Below are positions 45,111 through 56,125 of a DNA stretch of 64,000 bases, piece after piece; within the stretch, counting starts at the first letter, position 1; each line of letters starts with the position of its first letter. The translations under genes were made by a program, and so were the position numbers. This DNA is from Knufia peltigerae. Lineage: Eukaryota > Ascomycota > Eurotiomycetes > Chaetothyriales > Trichomeriaceae. The notes below the pieces were generated by a model. It ran no database searches, had not been told where the DNA came from, and saw nothing but the letters and a program-made list of their open reading frames with translations. The DNA lies in contig JAPDRN010000020.1 in the NCBI GenBank assembly GCA_030247855.1, positions 186,001-250,000 on the forward strand, in the 5' to 3' direction.

Positions 45111-45961
45111 TCACTTGGCTTCGGCTCTCTGACGTGCCATTTCTGGAGAGATTCGCTCTCCAGTCTTGTCATAATGTCTCGAAGCGACCGTCAGCCACTT
45201 TTTGGAATCGTATTTCTCGGCCATGAGCTTGTACTGGTTCGGCTCGTTGGTTGAGGTGCTTCCTTTTGGCTTGGTCTTCGCATTATCATTCTGTTAGTTA
45301 CAAACAAGCTCATCACAGTATGTTTGGGGTTCAGCCTACCTTTTTGCCCTTCTCAGAAGCATCCGATGGCTCGCCTGCGTCCTTCTTCTCCTGTGCATCA
45401 AGTTGCTTTTTCAACCCTTCAACCTTGTTCTTTGCCCACTGGGCGGCCTTTTCAGGATTCTTTTCTTTACCCTTGCCCTTTGATTGACTGTCCGATGCGG
45501 TACCCTCATCGTCTTTCTTGTCCTTGGTGATCTCCTTGTAACGGGCTTTGGCATCGCTAACGGACTTGATGTCCTTTAGATGCTCGACGATGTCTGTCCA
45601 TTGGGCTGACTTGTTCTCGGCCTTCATGCGTATCATGACTTCATCGTCCGTCTCGCCGTCCGTTTTCTCTGCCGCCTTCTCTTTCTTCTCGGCACTGGCT
45701 GCAGCGGTGCAGGAGTGCGCCTTCCCACAGCATGGGCACTATTTTCACATTAGCAACTTCTGGCTGGATCGCAGATTTTGCGTAATCACCACAAATGACA
45801 TGACAAAATGAAAAATGTAATGATCAATTCAATGAACATACCAATCCATTTCTGGCTTTCTTGGGTCGAGCATCTGGTACTCCTCTGAACGCATCAAAAA
45901 TCGACATCCGAATTGGTCTTCTAGTCCCATCTGGACGGGTATGTATCACGGTGAAAGACAT
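45111..45961 (-). CDS. basic three-exon protein of unknown family
   Basis: Exons 45961-45842, 45738-45340 and 45290-45111 encode 232 residues. Intron 1 (donor GTATGT, branch-like GCTAATG, acceptor AATAG, 103 nt) joins ARPKKARNGL to CPCCGKAHSC, a Cys/His-rich knuckle (about residues 41-50). The middle is Lys/Glu/Asp-rich with a possible SANT-like segment, MKAENKSAQWTDIVEHLKD then AKARYKEI. Intron 2 (49 nt, branch CTAAC) joins KGKKVG-region lysines to NDNAKTKPKG. The C-terminus KWLTVASRHYDKTGERIS then PEMARQRAE reads like another short helical DNA-binding-type motif. All splices keep frame. I do not recognise the family; a Myb/SANT-like nuclear protein is a guess. Confidence 0.7.
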
Positions 45962-46179
45962 GTTGACGTTGTAATTCGTGATAGAGAAGTTGGAAAGAGG
46001 GACGGATTGGTGTCTGTTGGGTGAAAATAAACTGAAGAGGTCGGAGGCAGTTGGAAGTCCATTCACTCGCATTTCAATCCCAAGGCAAAAACGTCGACGT
46101 GTGCAATGTTTCCCATGACAATAGGACTGTTTTAGTCTTTCATTCTTTGTTGTGCCATTTGCGATATTCGCTATCCAGG

Positions 46180-47922
46180 CTATACAACAGTCCAAGCCAC
46201 CATATTTCTCAACATATTCCGAATACGCCATAACTCTCTTCTTGGTGGAGGCTGGTTGAAATCAACCTCAATGCGAGTGGCATCGTCGACATCGGGTTCC
46301 TCTGCTTCCTCTGGTCGATCATTCTCCACAGCCGAATTCTCCTTTTTGTCTGCGAGTACAAGTACTCTCTGTCGTCTGGACTGTCTTTCCATTTCCATCC
46401 TCATTTTATTGCGCCACTCAAGCTCACCTACTTTCCATCCTCTAGCCACCCAGATAAACATACCAGCAGCGATGTACATAAAGGCAGTGAAGATTTGAGG
46501 TGGAAGGTAGATCCAGCTATCAGTATTCTTACGCCGTAACTCCAGTGCTATTGCTTCAGCACATGTTGTCGGTGCAGTCATCAACACCCATGTCAGACTG
46601 AGACCTGAAGGAAGATCCTGCAGTCCAAGAATCTCTGCCGCGACGGGCGAGATGGTTGCCCAGAATACACCAGCTAGGCCGCCGCCTATGATTGCAAAAA
46701 AACACAGCAACACCATCGGTGCTGCCACGACTTCTGCAGGAATCCAGAGCGCGAAGCAGACTATTCCAGCCAGAAACGACAGTGAAGTTGCAAGATTGAG
46801 GCGGCCCCAGCGATCAGAAGACAATCCTATCAACGGCCGACCTACCATTTGGCCGGCGTTGAAAACGGCACTCAAGGTTGACCCTTGACTGGCAGACATA
46901 CCGATGGAACGTGCATAGGAGGGAATTGAGAAGACCAAGATCGTGTAGCCCAACATCGAGAACCACGACCAACCTTGGACAAAAAGGAATTCTGGTCGGC
47001 GAAGCACTTCGATGTCGAAAGCTTTGTGCCTCGAACCTGTCTGTTTATTTCGATCCCGCAGCAGGTTAGCGGCGGTCAGGTTGACCGCAAATGTGATGAA
47101 ACCCAATATGCGAAAGGTCCAGGCGAGCCCGAGATCATCAATCAGCGCTTGAGTGGCCAAGCTGTAGATGAGCCCACCAGCCCCAGAACCTGCAGCGGCG
47201 AGGGAATTTGCAAGACTCCGTTTCTTGTTGAACCACTGTGCGATGATGCCCACTGACCCGACGAACAGAAAGCCCATACCCCAGCCATAGCACACGCCTT
47301 GTGAGAGGATGATCTGATACTTTTGCCGGGAAAAGCTGGCGCCGATAAGAGAGAGGGTCTGGAAGAAGATACCCAGATGCAGGCACACCTTGGTACCATA
47401 TAGGTGAATGATATGAGTGGCTAGAGGGGCGATCAACACCGCCTGGGAGAAAGATAAGCCTCCGATGAACGAGTAGGCCAGAGGTGAGGTATCCGGAAAG
47501 TAGTCGTGATCGAGATAGTAGGCAAGGAAAACCCCGTAGGAGGAGTTGATACCCCAGGTATGTCCTGTTATTGGATGGTTAGCTGGTGCATCTCTTGAAC
47601 GATACAATATTGGGGAGCGATTGCGTGCTGATGCTAAGAAGATATAGCCGAAGTATCTTTTGATATGCACCCCGGATTTCTCCTGCCTTATCGCTTCGCT
47701 TCATGGAAAGGGTCTAGCAAGGAACAGACCATTTATAACCGCATTACAGATAACGCAGACCCATCCATAGCCACCGTCGGGACACTGATCGTCCACTTTC
47801 GAAAAGGCCAGGTGAGGATTTTCAACTTCTATCGGCGTTGGAGACTCTGCGCCATCTCTCGCAGGATCACGACGATTGGACTCTCTTGAATGGACGAGCT
47901 CTATCGGGATTGGGTCTGCCAT
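46180..47922 (-). CDS. MFS monocarboxylate-type (MCT) transporter
   Basis: Exons 47922-47730 and 47564-46180 encode 525 residues. The join restores PDGGYGWVCVICNAVINGHT then WGINSSYGVFLAYYLD, the signature opening of fungal MCT-like major-facilitator proteins. Twelve hydrophobic spans are visible, including the GWGMGFLFVGSVGIIAQWF segment and FNAGQMVGRPLIGLSSDRWG, the motif between helices 8 and 9. The C-terminus is long and charged (about 90 residues). Fungal members carry monocarboxylates, riboflavin or unknown compounds across the plasma membrane; the substrate is not evident. The intron is 165 nt with a weaker GTCTGT donor. Confidence 0.88.
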
Positions 47923-49170
47923 CCTGCAAAATCCCCTTTGCTAACACATGGCAGATGAGGCTGACCGTCAACTGCTAATACAGAAAAGAAGAGGTGGGAA
48001 GAGTCAACAGATATGGGCGGCCAAGTCGGACAAGTCAGCGATGCAACATTGCGTATTGACTGGATTTTAGCACGAGAAGAATGCACATTATGGACTATGA
48101 TTGGCATTGTGGGAGACCGATTCTAGTAAACGGGCCACAATGGGTCAGTGACGAGGTGGAAAATTTCAAGTATGAGTAGTGCGGTCGTTCGGCTGTCAGA
48201 TCAAAGAATGAATCAATGTGCGGGGGATGAAGATGAGCTTCGGTCCGGGGGAGCAAGAGGAATAAGTCATTAAGTAATTGCCGAGGCAAGAGTACAAAAC
48301 CATCAGGTTATTAGTATTCAAAAAGGCAATGATATGACACCCTGAAGAGTTGCTGTATCTCATGGACCACGGAGTAGCAAATAAGGTATCCGTTGTTGGT
48401 ATCAGTATCCGTATTCTGTACAGTCGATATATTCCATAGCCTCATGTATCGAAAACAACATCAACAAAGGCACGCGTCCCCTGGTCCTTCAGAGTTACAC
48501 ACGCGTGAAATATGGGTGGTGCACCATGGGTCATTATAGGGGTTACTATTGAACCTCTAGGTGCAAGGTATAGGCATCGGCTGGACCCTCTAGGGACTTG
48601 ACTAGCCTAAACAGTCCTTAACGTCATCGCCTAATAAACCCTCATCCACTAGTCTTCCGGCTCCCACTTTAACCTTAAGCTTAGCGCCTCGTTGGCCTCG
48701 CAACCGTCGCCGCCCAAACAAAAAAAGTTCCAGAAGGCGCTGCAAATGAGCTGCGACCACGATGACCATCTCAGTGATTCACCGCTTTGTCACTGATGCC
48801 CTTGTTGCCTTGTTGGCTGTCTAGTTTGTCGCTGTGCTGACTGGCCTTTCTTGATATTTTGTATCTTGTCTCCCTCCCTATCCACAACCTCATCGTATAC
48901 TGATAGACAAATTCAAATTGACATTGGGAACCAGCCTGGAGAGCAACCCGTGTTACCTGTCATATATGCACGACACCATCATCCTGCATATGCAGTAATT
49001 GATTTCTACCTGGATTTGGGAAGTCAAATATTCACCATGTTTCACAAGAGAAATAGTTTGGGTGGCAGAAAGGTGTCACCTCAACCAACATGTATGACCG
49101 CTGAACAAAAGTGTACGTCTCGGTTTTCCTTTCACAATTCGTTGATCAGTCACGTTCTCTGCCACCAGCA
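47923..49170. promoter_or_regulatory. divergent intergenic region, MCT / LIM gene
   Basis: About 1.25 kb between divergent starts. The LIM-gene frame runs upstream only to a GTG at 49111. A CGGAGTA word lies near 48370. An additional 5' exon of the LIM gene cannot be excluded. No other gene is recognised. Confidence 0.4.
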
Positions 49171-51423
49171 ATGCCTCCTCGAGATCCCCCCTTCACCTCG
49201 AAATACTCACATACCTTTTCAGCCACTTATCTCGAGAGCTTGCGAAGCTATCGTCCCGCCAGACCTACCGGCTCACGCCCTCCTCCCTTCAGTCCTCGGA
49301 CTCGGACTGTCTCCTCTGAGACTTCGTTGACGCGTTCGGACTCGGCATGCATCATCATCTCACCGGAGCATGAAACCCAGCCACAAGATGTCGAAGCCTC
49401 GAATGTACTATCACCACCAGTATCCAACTCCAATTTCGTCTCTTCTGCTGCTGCGTCACTCAAAGGGCGGCCTTTAGCCCAACCACCTGGCAATGATCGA
49501 CCAATTCTACGAGGAAGAAAAGCGTCTCCAACAGCCATAGTTCAAGTTCCTCAGCTCACAGAAGATGGCGTCTACCTCGAATCGGTTAGTCGAAGATTGG
49601 AGAAAGAGGAGGCTCATAATCTACGAGAGGCGTTGCAATTGATTGACCACAAAGACGATGAGACCAGGATCTATCATGCAGCTCAGGATGAAGCGGCAGA
49701 TCTGGTGTGGAAGCATCAGAATCCTCATGCTGCAGAAGTGGAAAAGACATCTGCGTATCGCAATCCCGATTTGAAGGCGAATGGGACGAGGCGAAGTAGC
49801 GGTCAACGCAAGGCTAGTGGTACGCGAAAAGTTTCGTTTCCCAACCCAGAGTCACAAATATATGAAGAGCCCGAGCAGCAAGAGCCTCTTTCAGAGAAAC
49901 CTATCAGAACCCCGAGTGCCGGATTGCCCTTGAGAGTCAAGTCTACCAATACTCTTCCTTGGCTGAAGAAGAGAGGGATGAACAAGCCAGACCCTGCACC
50001 CATGGCCGACAACAACAGAATCAATCGAGTCGAAATCCACAAGAACCCTCCAACTCGATCGAGAGATGCAGAGTACACAGCCAATACACCTCCACGCCCT
50101 GCAACTATTGACACGATTGAAGAGGTCGAGACACCAAAGTCGTCCACGAGTATTCTTGAAATTAGAGGTGAAGACATTCGAGCAGCGACAAGCATGAAGA
50201 GAAAGGATCGAAGTCCCAATCTCCCAACTCCGGTTGCTGTGAGTGATCAGTTTGGACGTCCTATCGTCAGCTTTGATCCGTCGTGGAAACCTACGAGTGA
50301 TTCACCTAGAGCAAGTCAAGACGTCGACAGACCAGTCATCAAGCTCACCGAATCCCCAGCCACCCAAAAGTCCAGTGAGAGACCATTTCCAAAACCAGGT
50401 CAGGTGATGCCAGCGGTCACGGTATCTGCCCCAGTCGTCCCTACGATAAACCTCCCAGACGATCCACCTGTGCCATCGATCAATGTCAGTGCCCCTGCCG
50501 TACCAACAATCAACATTCCAGAACAGAGCAATCAAGTGCCAGCAATCAACGTCAGTGAAGAAGGCACCAATCTGTCGTCGATTTCAACCATAAACGTGCC
50601 AGGCGAAGCCAAGCAACCTACTCGCCCTCTGCCGAAACATGCTGCCACCACTCCTGCACCTGCTTCTTCCATTCACAAGACCCCATCCTCTCGTCTTCCA
50701 TGGCTTCATCGCCACTCCGTTCCTACGGTATCCTGTTCGAGCTGTGCTCTGCCTATTTCAGGACGTATCGTGACTGCATCAGGGTCCAGCTCGACCAACC
50801 TCAAAGCCCGCTTCCACCCAGAGTGCTTTACATGTTATCATTGCGCTACACCGTTGGAGTGCGTCTCCTTTTACCCGGAGCCTGATCAGAAGCGTCTCGA
50901 CCGGCTAGGAGGTATGGGCATCGAAGCTACCTCTCCTGAAGCCGCGAATGACCCATTGCGTTTCTACTGCCACCTCGACTTCCACGAATTCTTCTCGCCT
51001 CGTTGTCGATCCTGTAAGACACCAATTGAAGGCGAAGTCATCGTAGCGGCTGGGGCAGAGTGGCACGTCGGACATTTCTTTTGTGCCGAATGTGGCGATC
51101 CATTTGACAGCTCTACACCCTTTGTCGAGCGTGACAATTATGCCTATTGCGTGGCTTGCCACACCAAACGCACTTCCGCACGATGCAGAAGATGCAAGCA
51201 ACAAATCTTGGATGAATTGACGGTTGAAGCACTTGGTGGAAAATACCACGAGAAATGCTTCGTGTGCTTCGAATGTGGAGGTGGTTTCGGTGAAGATGGT
51301 CGCTTTTTCGTGCGAGATGTCGACGTCGAACCTACGGACAAGGAGAGAAGAAAGGGTATTACACGAAAGGTCGAGGAGAAAGCAGTCTGTGGCCCATGTG
51401 AGGAACGAAGACTAAAGGCGTGA
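49171..51423 (+). CDS. three-LIM-domain paxillin-like protein
   Basis: 750 residues in one frame from the ATG at 49171. The C-terminal quarter holds three LIM zinc domains, about residues 519-605 (CSSCALPISGRI, HPECFTCYHC), 609-675 (CRSCKTPIEGEV, HFFCAECG, CVACH) and 671-750 (CRRCKQQILDEL, KCFVCFECG, CGPCEE). The first LIM contains an insert between its two zinc modules. The N-terminal 500 residues are disordered-looking, Ser/Pro-rich and basic, with a run of short repeats on the pattern VP-[ST]-IN (about 420-500). The architecture matches fungal paxillin-like proteins such as Pxl1, which act at the cell tip or septum with Rho GTPases and formins. That role is inferred from the family. Confidence 0.85.
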   Translation: MPPRDPPFTSKYSHTFSATYLESLRSYRPARPTGSRPPPFSPRTRTVSSETSLTRSDSACIIISPEHETQPQDVEASNVLSPPVSNSNFVSSAAASLKGRPLAQPPGNDRPILRGRKASPTAIVQVPQLTEDGVYLESVSRRLEKEEAHNLREALQLIDHKDDETRIYHAAQDEAADLVWKHQNPHAAEVEKTSAYRNPDLKANGTRRSSGQRKASGTRKVSFPNPESQIYEEPEQQEPLSEKPIRTPSAGLPLRVKSTNTLPWLKKRGMNKPDPAPMADNNRINRVEIHKNPPTRSRDAEYTANTPPRPATIDTIEEVETPKSSTSILEIRGEDIRAATSMKRKDRSPNLPTPVAVSDQFGRPIVSFDPSWKPTSDSPRASQDVDRPVIKLTESPATQKSSERPFPKPGQVMPAVTVSAPVVPTINLPDDPPVPSINVSAPAVPTINIPEQSNQVPAINVSEEGTNLSSISTINVPGEAKQPTRPLPKHAATTPAPASSIHKTPSSRLPWLHRHSVPTVSCSSCALPISGRIVTASGSSSTNLKARFHPECFTCYHCATPLECVSFYPEPDQKRLDRLGGMGIEATSPEAANDPLRFYCHLDFHEFFSPRCRSCKTPIEGEVIVAAGAEWHVGHFFCAECGDPFDSSTPFVERDNYAYCVACHTKRTSARCRRCKQQILDELTVEALGGKYHEKCFVCFECGGGFGEDGRFFVRDVDVEPTDKERRKGITRKVEEKAVCGPCEERRLKA

Positions 51424-51945
51424 GTTTTGTCTTTGGTTGATATGATGATCATGGTGGTCTGTTAGCGGGTAATGGTTTGAACTTGCGGAGCTTCTCTGGC
51501 ATCTTTGTTGTATGCTCGTAAAGGGGAGTTTTGAGAATCTTTTGGCAAGTTGTGGCCGGGTGGTCTGGGACATTTTCAGGAGTTGCTAATTAAGATGGGG
51601 TGGGGAAACTGTAGAACAGATGCAACGAAAATGAAATATGACTTTGAGATTTGTGAAACATCCCGGGGCGAGATGCATCTTGTATATACGAATAGAGACT
51701 CGAATGTTTTACAGAGTATGGATTGAAGTCGACCATTCTATACGGAGTAGAGTACGGCGGATTATTTCCTTCGGTGAAGCATTTCGTCTTCCAGTGACAA
51801 AACCTGGACTTCAGTTGCTCGAAACGAGGATTTTACTTGGACGTGTGTATATATCAATTAACTTTCACCAGCCACAACCATTCGAGAGGTGTATTGACGG
51901 TTTGACTTTATGGTTTTTTAAAGCGTCCTTTCAAGTCTTTTGACG
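51424..51945. other. intergenic, LIM gene to SMN gene
   Basis: About 520 bp between tandem genes. It holds an exact TACGGAGTA at 51741-51749, about 200 bp before the SMN start. No gene is recognised. Confidence 0.5.
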
Positions 51946-53091
51946 ATGCCTCGCAGCAGATCTTCCAAAAAGATCAAGACAAAACACCACGGCGCCAAAG
52001 CCAAAGCCGGTGGCGATCTGAGCCAGGCTGAAATCTGGGACGATTCGGCACTCATCAGATCATGGAATGATGCTGTCGCAGAATACGAGGTGCGTTTTCA
52101 AGTCGCGTTTAAAGGCAACAGGAAGAGGAGAGAAGATTCCAAATCAGAGTCTAGGCGAGAGCTGAAAGGTTGCACCTTTTGGGTCATCCACATGTTTCGA
52201 GAACAAATTCCACTCCTCTCTCTTTCGCCTCCCAGTCTTGGTTTTTCAAACTTTTCAATACACCATGCACCAGGTACAAGGTACATCATGGGACAAAGCG
52301 ATAAACTGACGGGAATTGTCATGCTAGTATTATCACAGTATCCATGCCAAAGGTGAAGATGTAGAAGAGATTCTACGTCGAGCCGAAAATGGTGAACTCG
52401 ATGATGAAGATGTTGGTGGTGGTGGTGGCGGTGGCGGTGGCCCCAGCAAAGGTGTATCTGGAGAATGGCACGATGTCGATCAGAATAACGTGACCGTACA
52501 AGACGCAGTCGACAACGACGACGATGATGAGGTTGAAGACGGAGAGGTCCCTGACGATTCGGAACTTTTGGCGGCGAAAACAGCATTGACACAAAGAGGT
52601 AAAATCGGATCAGCAGAGCACAGCATGTATAACGATGCTAACCGATAACTAGTTACGTCTGAAGCAAGTCAAACAGGTCATGTCGAACAGCGAGAACGAT
52701 ATCAACAACCTACAGCCACAACGACGAAGGTGGTAGACTCGTCCACGACCTCATCGATACCCACTCAACACGACCACGCGGGATATCAAAACACCATTCA
52801 AAATACCACGCCGACGATGGGACCAAATCTACCAACCACGAATGAACAAGGTAACTTACCAACCATGGACATACACCTTTTGCCACGGGGGTTTGTCGAT
52901 TTCTTCTTTATCTAGTCACCACTGCTGACTTGATGATTTTTGTCTTTTTAGATCCAGATCCAATTTCTACTACAGATCAAACTTCTTTGGAAAACATCAA
53001 AATGGCGTATTACTGGGCGGGTTACTATTCGGGTCTTCACGACGGCCAACGTCAGTCGAGACAGGGGGGTGGTGGTGGTGGTGGTGTTTGA
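51946..53091 (+). CDS. smn1: survival motor neuron (SMN) homologue
   Basis: Four exons, 51946-52089, 52328-52598, 52653-52850 and 52952-53091, encode 250 residues. Exon 1 ends and exon 2 begins with EIWDDSALIRSWNDAVAEYE then YYHSIHAKGEDVEEILRRAE, the N-terminal Gemin2-binding helix of SMN. Exon 4 holds the C-terminal YG box, LENIKMAYYWAGYYSGLHDG (about 217-236), the oligomerisation motif. No Tudor domain lies between; the linker is acidic and Gly-rich, as in the short SMN of fission yeast. SMN with Gemin2 loads Sm rings on spliceosomal snRNAs. The protein ends in a poly-Gly run. Introns are 238, 54 and 101 nt. The pairing of both end motifs makes the call firm. Confidence 0.9.
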
Positions 53092-53175
53092 AGGACCGAC
53101 ATTGTCAAATTTGGATCTTGAAACGAAACCCGGAAAAGAGAAAGACCGATAAAAACGTGTGGGTTTTTCCCTGTG

Positions 53176-53193
53176 ACTGACTGACTGACTGAC
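53176..53193. repeat. (CTGA)n tetranucleotide repeat
   Basis: About four copies of the tetranucleotide ACTG/CTGA shortly after the SMN stop codon. Confidence 0.8.
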
Positions 53194-53547
53194 GGGAAAC
53201 CGACAAAACGAATCATCCATGAAATCTTTCCAATTGGGGAGACCGAAACAGTGACGTTTTGAAGTTTGAATACGTCCAAGGTTGTTCTTATTTCCAAAGA
53301 ATCCCGACGGTTGGAAGGGACCGGGCGTTCAGCAAAATTAATTATCCTATTCGGAGGACAGGGTTTCTATGGACTTGTGGAAATCCTACATGTACGTGTG
53401 TATAACTCGGCCTCACCTCACCTCCTTTCGTCACGACAAAGAAGTCGTTCAAGGGTGTCCAAACGCCACAAAATACCCGTTGGGTACGAGAAGACGCGCA
53501 TCGGATCCGAATCGAATGGAACCAAGAATTCAGGAAAAGACAACAAA

Positions 53548-53570
53548 ACACACACACACACACACACACA
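53548..53570. repeat. (AC)n microsatellite
   Basis: About 11 AC dinucleotides followed by a short A run. Confidence 0.9.
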
Positions 53571-53775
53571 AAAAAGCCCCCAGAACTGTACAGTATACAC
53601 CGCGATGGCAGGCCAGACGTCCAAAGAGAAGAGGTCTTGATGATCATGATGATCATGATGATTCCCCACGCTTTTTTGTTTTTCGCCCATCTCCCTGCAA
53701 CACTCCTCGGCCCGCTCCAGCTTTGCAGCCAACCTTTTTTGCAAAACAAAAAATTTTGTTTGCTGCTGAGGGTGT

Positions 53776-53799
53776 GGTCGGTCGGTCGGTCGGTCGGTC
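53776..53799. repeat. (GGTC)n tetranucleotide repeat
   Basis: Six perfect copies of GGTC followed by a near-copy GATC. Confidence 0.9.
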
Positions 53800-54385
53800 G
53801 ATCGAAAGAGAGGTCAAGGCGAGCAAAAGCACTGTCCCCTTGTAACGTACCCGTGGCGCGCCGTGCCCCCGGGCAAAGCAACTTTGCCTATTGTACCTTG
53901 TCTATTACTCGTTACTGTACCTGGAGGTGCCCATGATCTGCAACAGGCGAGAACCTTGTTGTGCAACCAGAACATATTGTACTGTACATACAGGGTGATG
54001 ATCATTTATTATTTTGGGGGTGATCATGTTCCAGTGCACAGCGGAGACACTATAATACTCCGTTTGCAGTGACGAGTGGTCCTTTACTCGTATGAAGTAT
54101 CGAGTATCAATAATCACTTGATGAGCCCCCCCTCCCCCCCCCACAAAGTTCGACATATGGTCCTTTGCGGGCTGTACTGTAGAGTAGGTCCCTACCTACC
54201 CTATGAGTACAGTATTCTAACCCATGTGTCGATTGGTTTTATTACTCAGTGGACCTTACGACTGATGATTATTACCGTACAGGACTAGGTGTGGATGTCC
54301 TTTTCAGGTTCGTATGTTTTTCTAGACGAGTACCGTACCTGTAACCTCCTATACATACCTACTGGAGAGTATACATCTTCCATGC

Positions 54386-54412
54386 TGCAGCAGCAGCGAC
54401 AGCAGCAGCAGC
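54386..54412. repeat. (CAG)n imperfect trinucleotide repeat
   Basis: Eight to nine CAG-like units, one changed to CGA, lying outside any recognised gene. Confidence 0.8.
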
Positions 54413-54735
54413 CAAAGGGGACCCCCCTCCCCGAGTTCCCCAGAACGCCAACCCTCGTACAAAAAGGCTTTTTGCTACTGTACAGTAGGTTGGTTGAGAG
54501 AGAAAGAAAAGAGAGAAAGAGGGCTGGCTAAAACCCATCGCTCGGTGGCACTTCTTCGGACACCTCGATGCGAGCCGCTCTCGCAGCTTGCCTTGTAGTC
54601 GCACAAACCCGGCGGGCGGGAGGCAACTTGGGCTAGTGACATGCATGCCTTATACTTGTACCCCCTCCCCCCCCCTTTTTACACTCCGTATACCCCGGGG
54701 GTGAGGGTCTTGCTTCATGCGAGATCGCCGAAGTG

Positions 54736-54759
54736 GTGTGTGTGTGTGTGTGTGTGTGT
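54736..54759. repeat. (GT)n microsatellite
   Basis: About 12 GT dinucleotides. Confidence 0.9.
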
Positions 54760-54913
54760 TGTGCGCTGTACAATGCAAGCAACTTCAAGGGTCCTCTCCT
54801 CCCCTCTTCCCTACCACCCACCCCCATGTTTTTTCTCCCCTCTACATTAGTAGGTTTGCGGGTTTTTTTTTTCACTAAACATACCCAAATCCATGACTTG
54901 AGTACAGTACTCC

Positions 54914-54947
54914 GTAAATGCAGTAACACTGTAAATGCAGTAACACA
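54914..54947. repeat. tandem 17-bp direct repeat
   Basis: Two adjacent copies of GTAAATGCAGTAACAC plus one base (T then A). The first copy overlaps the TACTCCGTA word at 54908-54916. Confidence 0.85.
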
Positions 54948-56125
54948 AGGCTCCCCCCCCCGGGATCACCAACCTCGACTTTCCCTCCCCTCCTTTTCGC
55001 TTTCCTGTGCTTCACATCTCCAAATGATGCACCCTTGTGTGTGCGTGTGTCTGTCCAAACAGTAATCCTTCCCGTTTGACCAATTTGCAATCCCCTCGAC
55101 ACACTGGCAGAGGAGCAAAGGGATTGTTCAAATTCCCGAATCTTGTTTTTTCCCCCAAACCTTCCAGTCATCAGGTTCCGAACGACGATGAAGAAAAGAA
55201 GTGTTGTCGTCGACGACCTCGAACTCCAGGTAGTTTGAGGCGGACAAGGGTATTTGTCTGAGAATTATTTTCTTTTGTCTTTTTCAGCAATCAATCTACT
55301 ACATGTCAATGTCAATGTCGATACTCAAATGGGCTGACGGGATTGTGTCGCTTCATGTTCTGTTCTGTAAGACCTCACCAAATTTGCGCAAAGACGCCTT
55401 TTGACCCTTGGACATTCATACATCGACTCACTACAACCGTGGGTTCGTCGTCATTCCAGGAGGTGATGATTAGACGTACCTAGGAGATGTCGATTTGCCT
55501 CGCAGGGGGATTTGCCCAACAAAGGGAGGTAGAAGAGAGACATTGCCTCCTTCCGCCTGGGGCCACCCATATGGTAGGTCTTTGTATTTTGTGGGTGTCA
55601 CAACAAGAGGTTCCCACTCAACGGACGCCCCCCTTTCCATGATGGTGGTGGTGGTCGGGACTACTTCGCTTGACATTTCATGCCGTGGTCAAAGCAAGGC
55701 CCTGCTGGGGCCATCGAGAGAGCGTGGATGTCACTGCCCGTGGCTCATACTGGAATGCACGGTGGGTGAAGTGCCTACTCCTCCATCTTCATCTGTTGAT
55801 TCTACTTCTGCAAATCAGTCAAATTATATGGTGATTTTTTCAGGTTCATCTCTTATGAATTACATTAATTAAATCTCAAAGCTCTCTGTGAACATTAGAC
55901 CTGATCTAGCTCTTTGGGGGGGTATCTCATTTGAAACATCAATGACGAATGAAGTTCAGTGATTTCGTCTCTTCGTGTAATCATACAGTTGCTGGCAATT
56001 GCCAAATCTTGCAGTCACTTCAGCCTCCTCCCTAGCACGCGCTGCCCATCGACGTCCTCCTCTGGCGGAAGTATCCTTTCATGAGGCTCGGAAATACTTC
56101 TCGTTCTTCTTTAATCTTCACCCTC

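Larger units (their letters stand above)
53092..56125. other. 3 kb microsatellite-rich convergent spacer
   Basis: Lies between the ends of the SMN gene and the dual-zinc regulator. It is filled with short tandem repeats, C- and T-runs and inverted words, and has no conserved reading frame. It holds TACTCGTA at 54085-54092, TACTCCGTA at 54908-54916 and near-copies at 54056 and 54682. Many short frames here result from low complexity. Confidence 0.55.

Noticed and set aside
53342..53881. 179-codon minus-strand frame and others in the repeat-rich spacer
   Set aside because: They are translations of microsatellites (VCVCVC, GRSVGRS) and lack any conserved segment.
53548..54759. Regularly repeated tracts that might suggest a CRISPR array
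   Set aside because: These are simple di- and tetranucleotide repeats in a fungal nuclear genome, without spacer structure.
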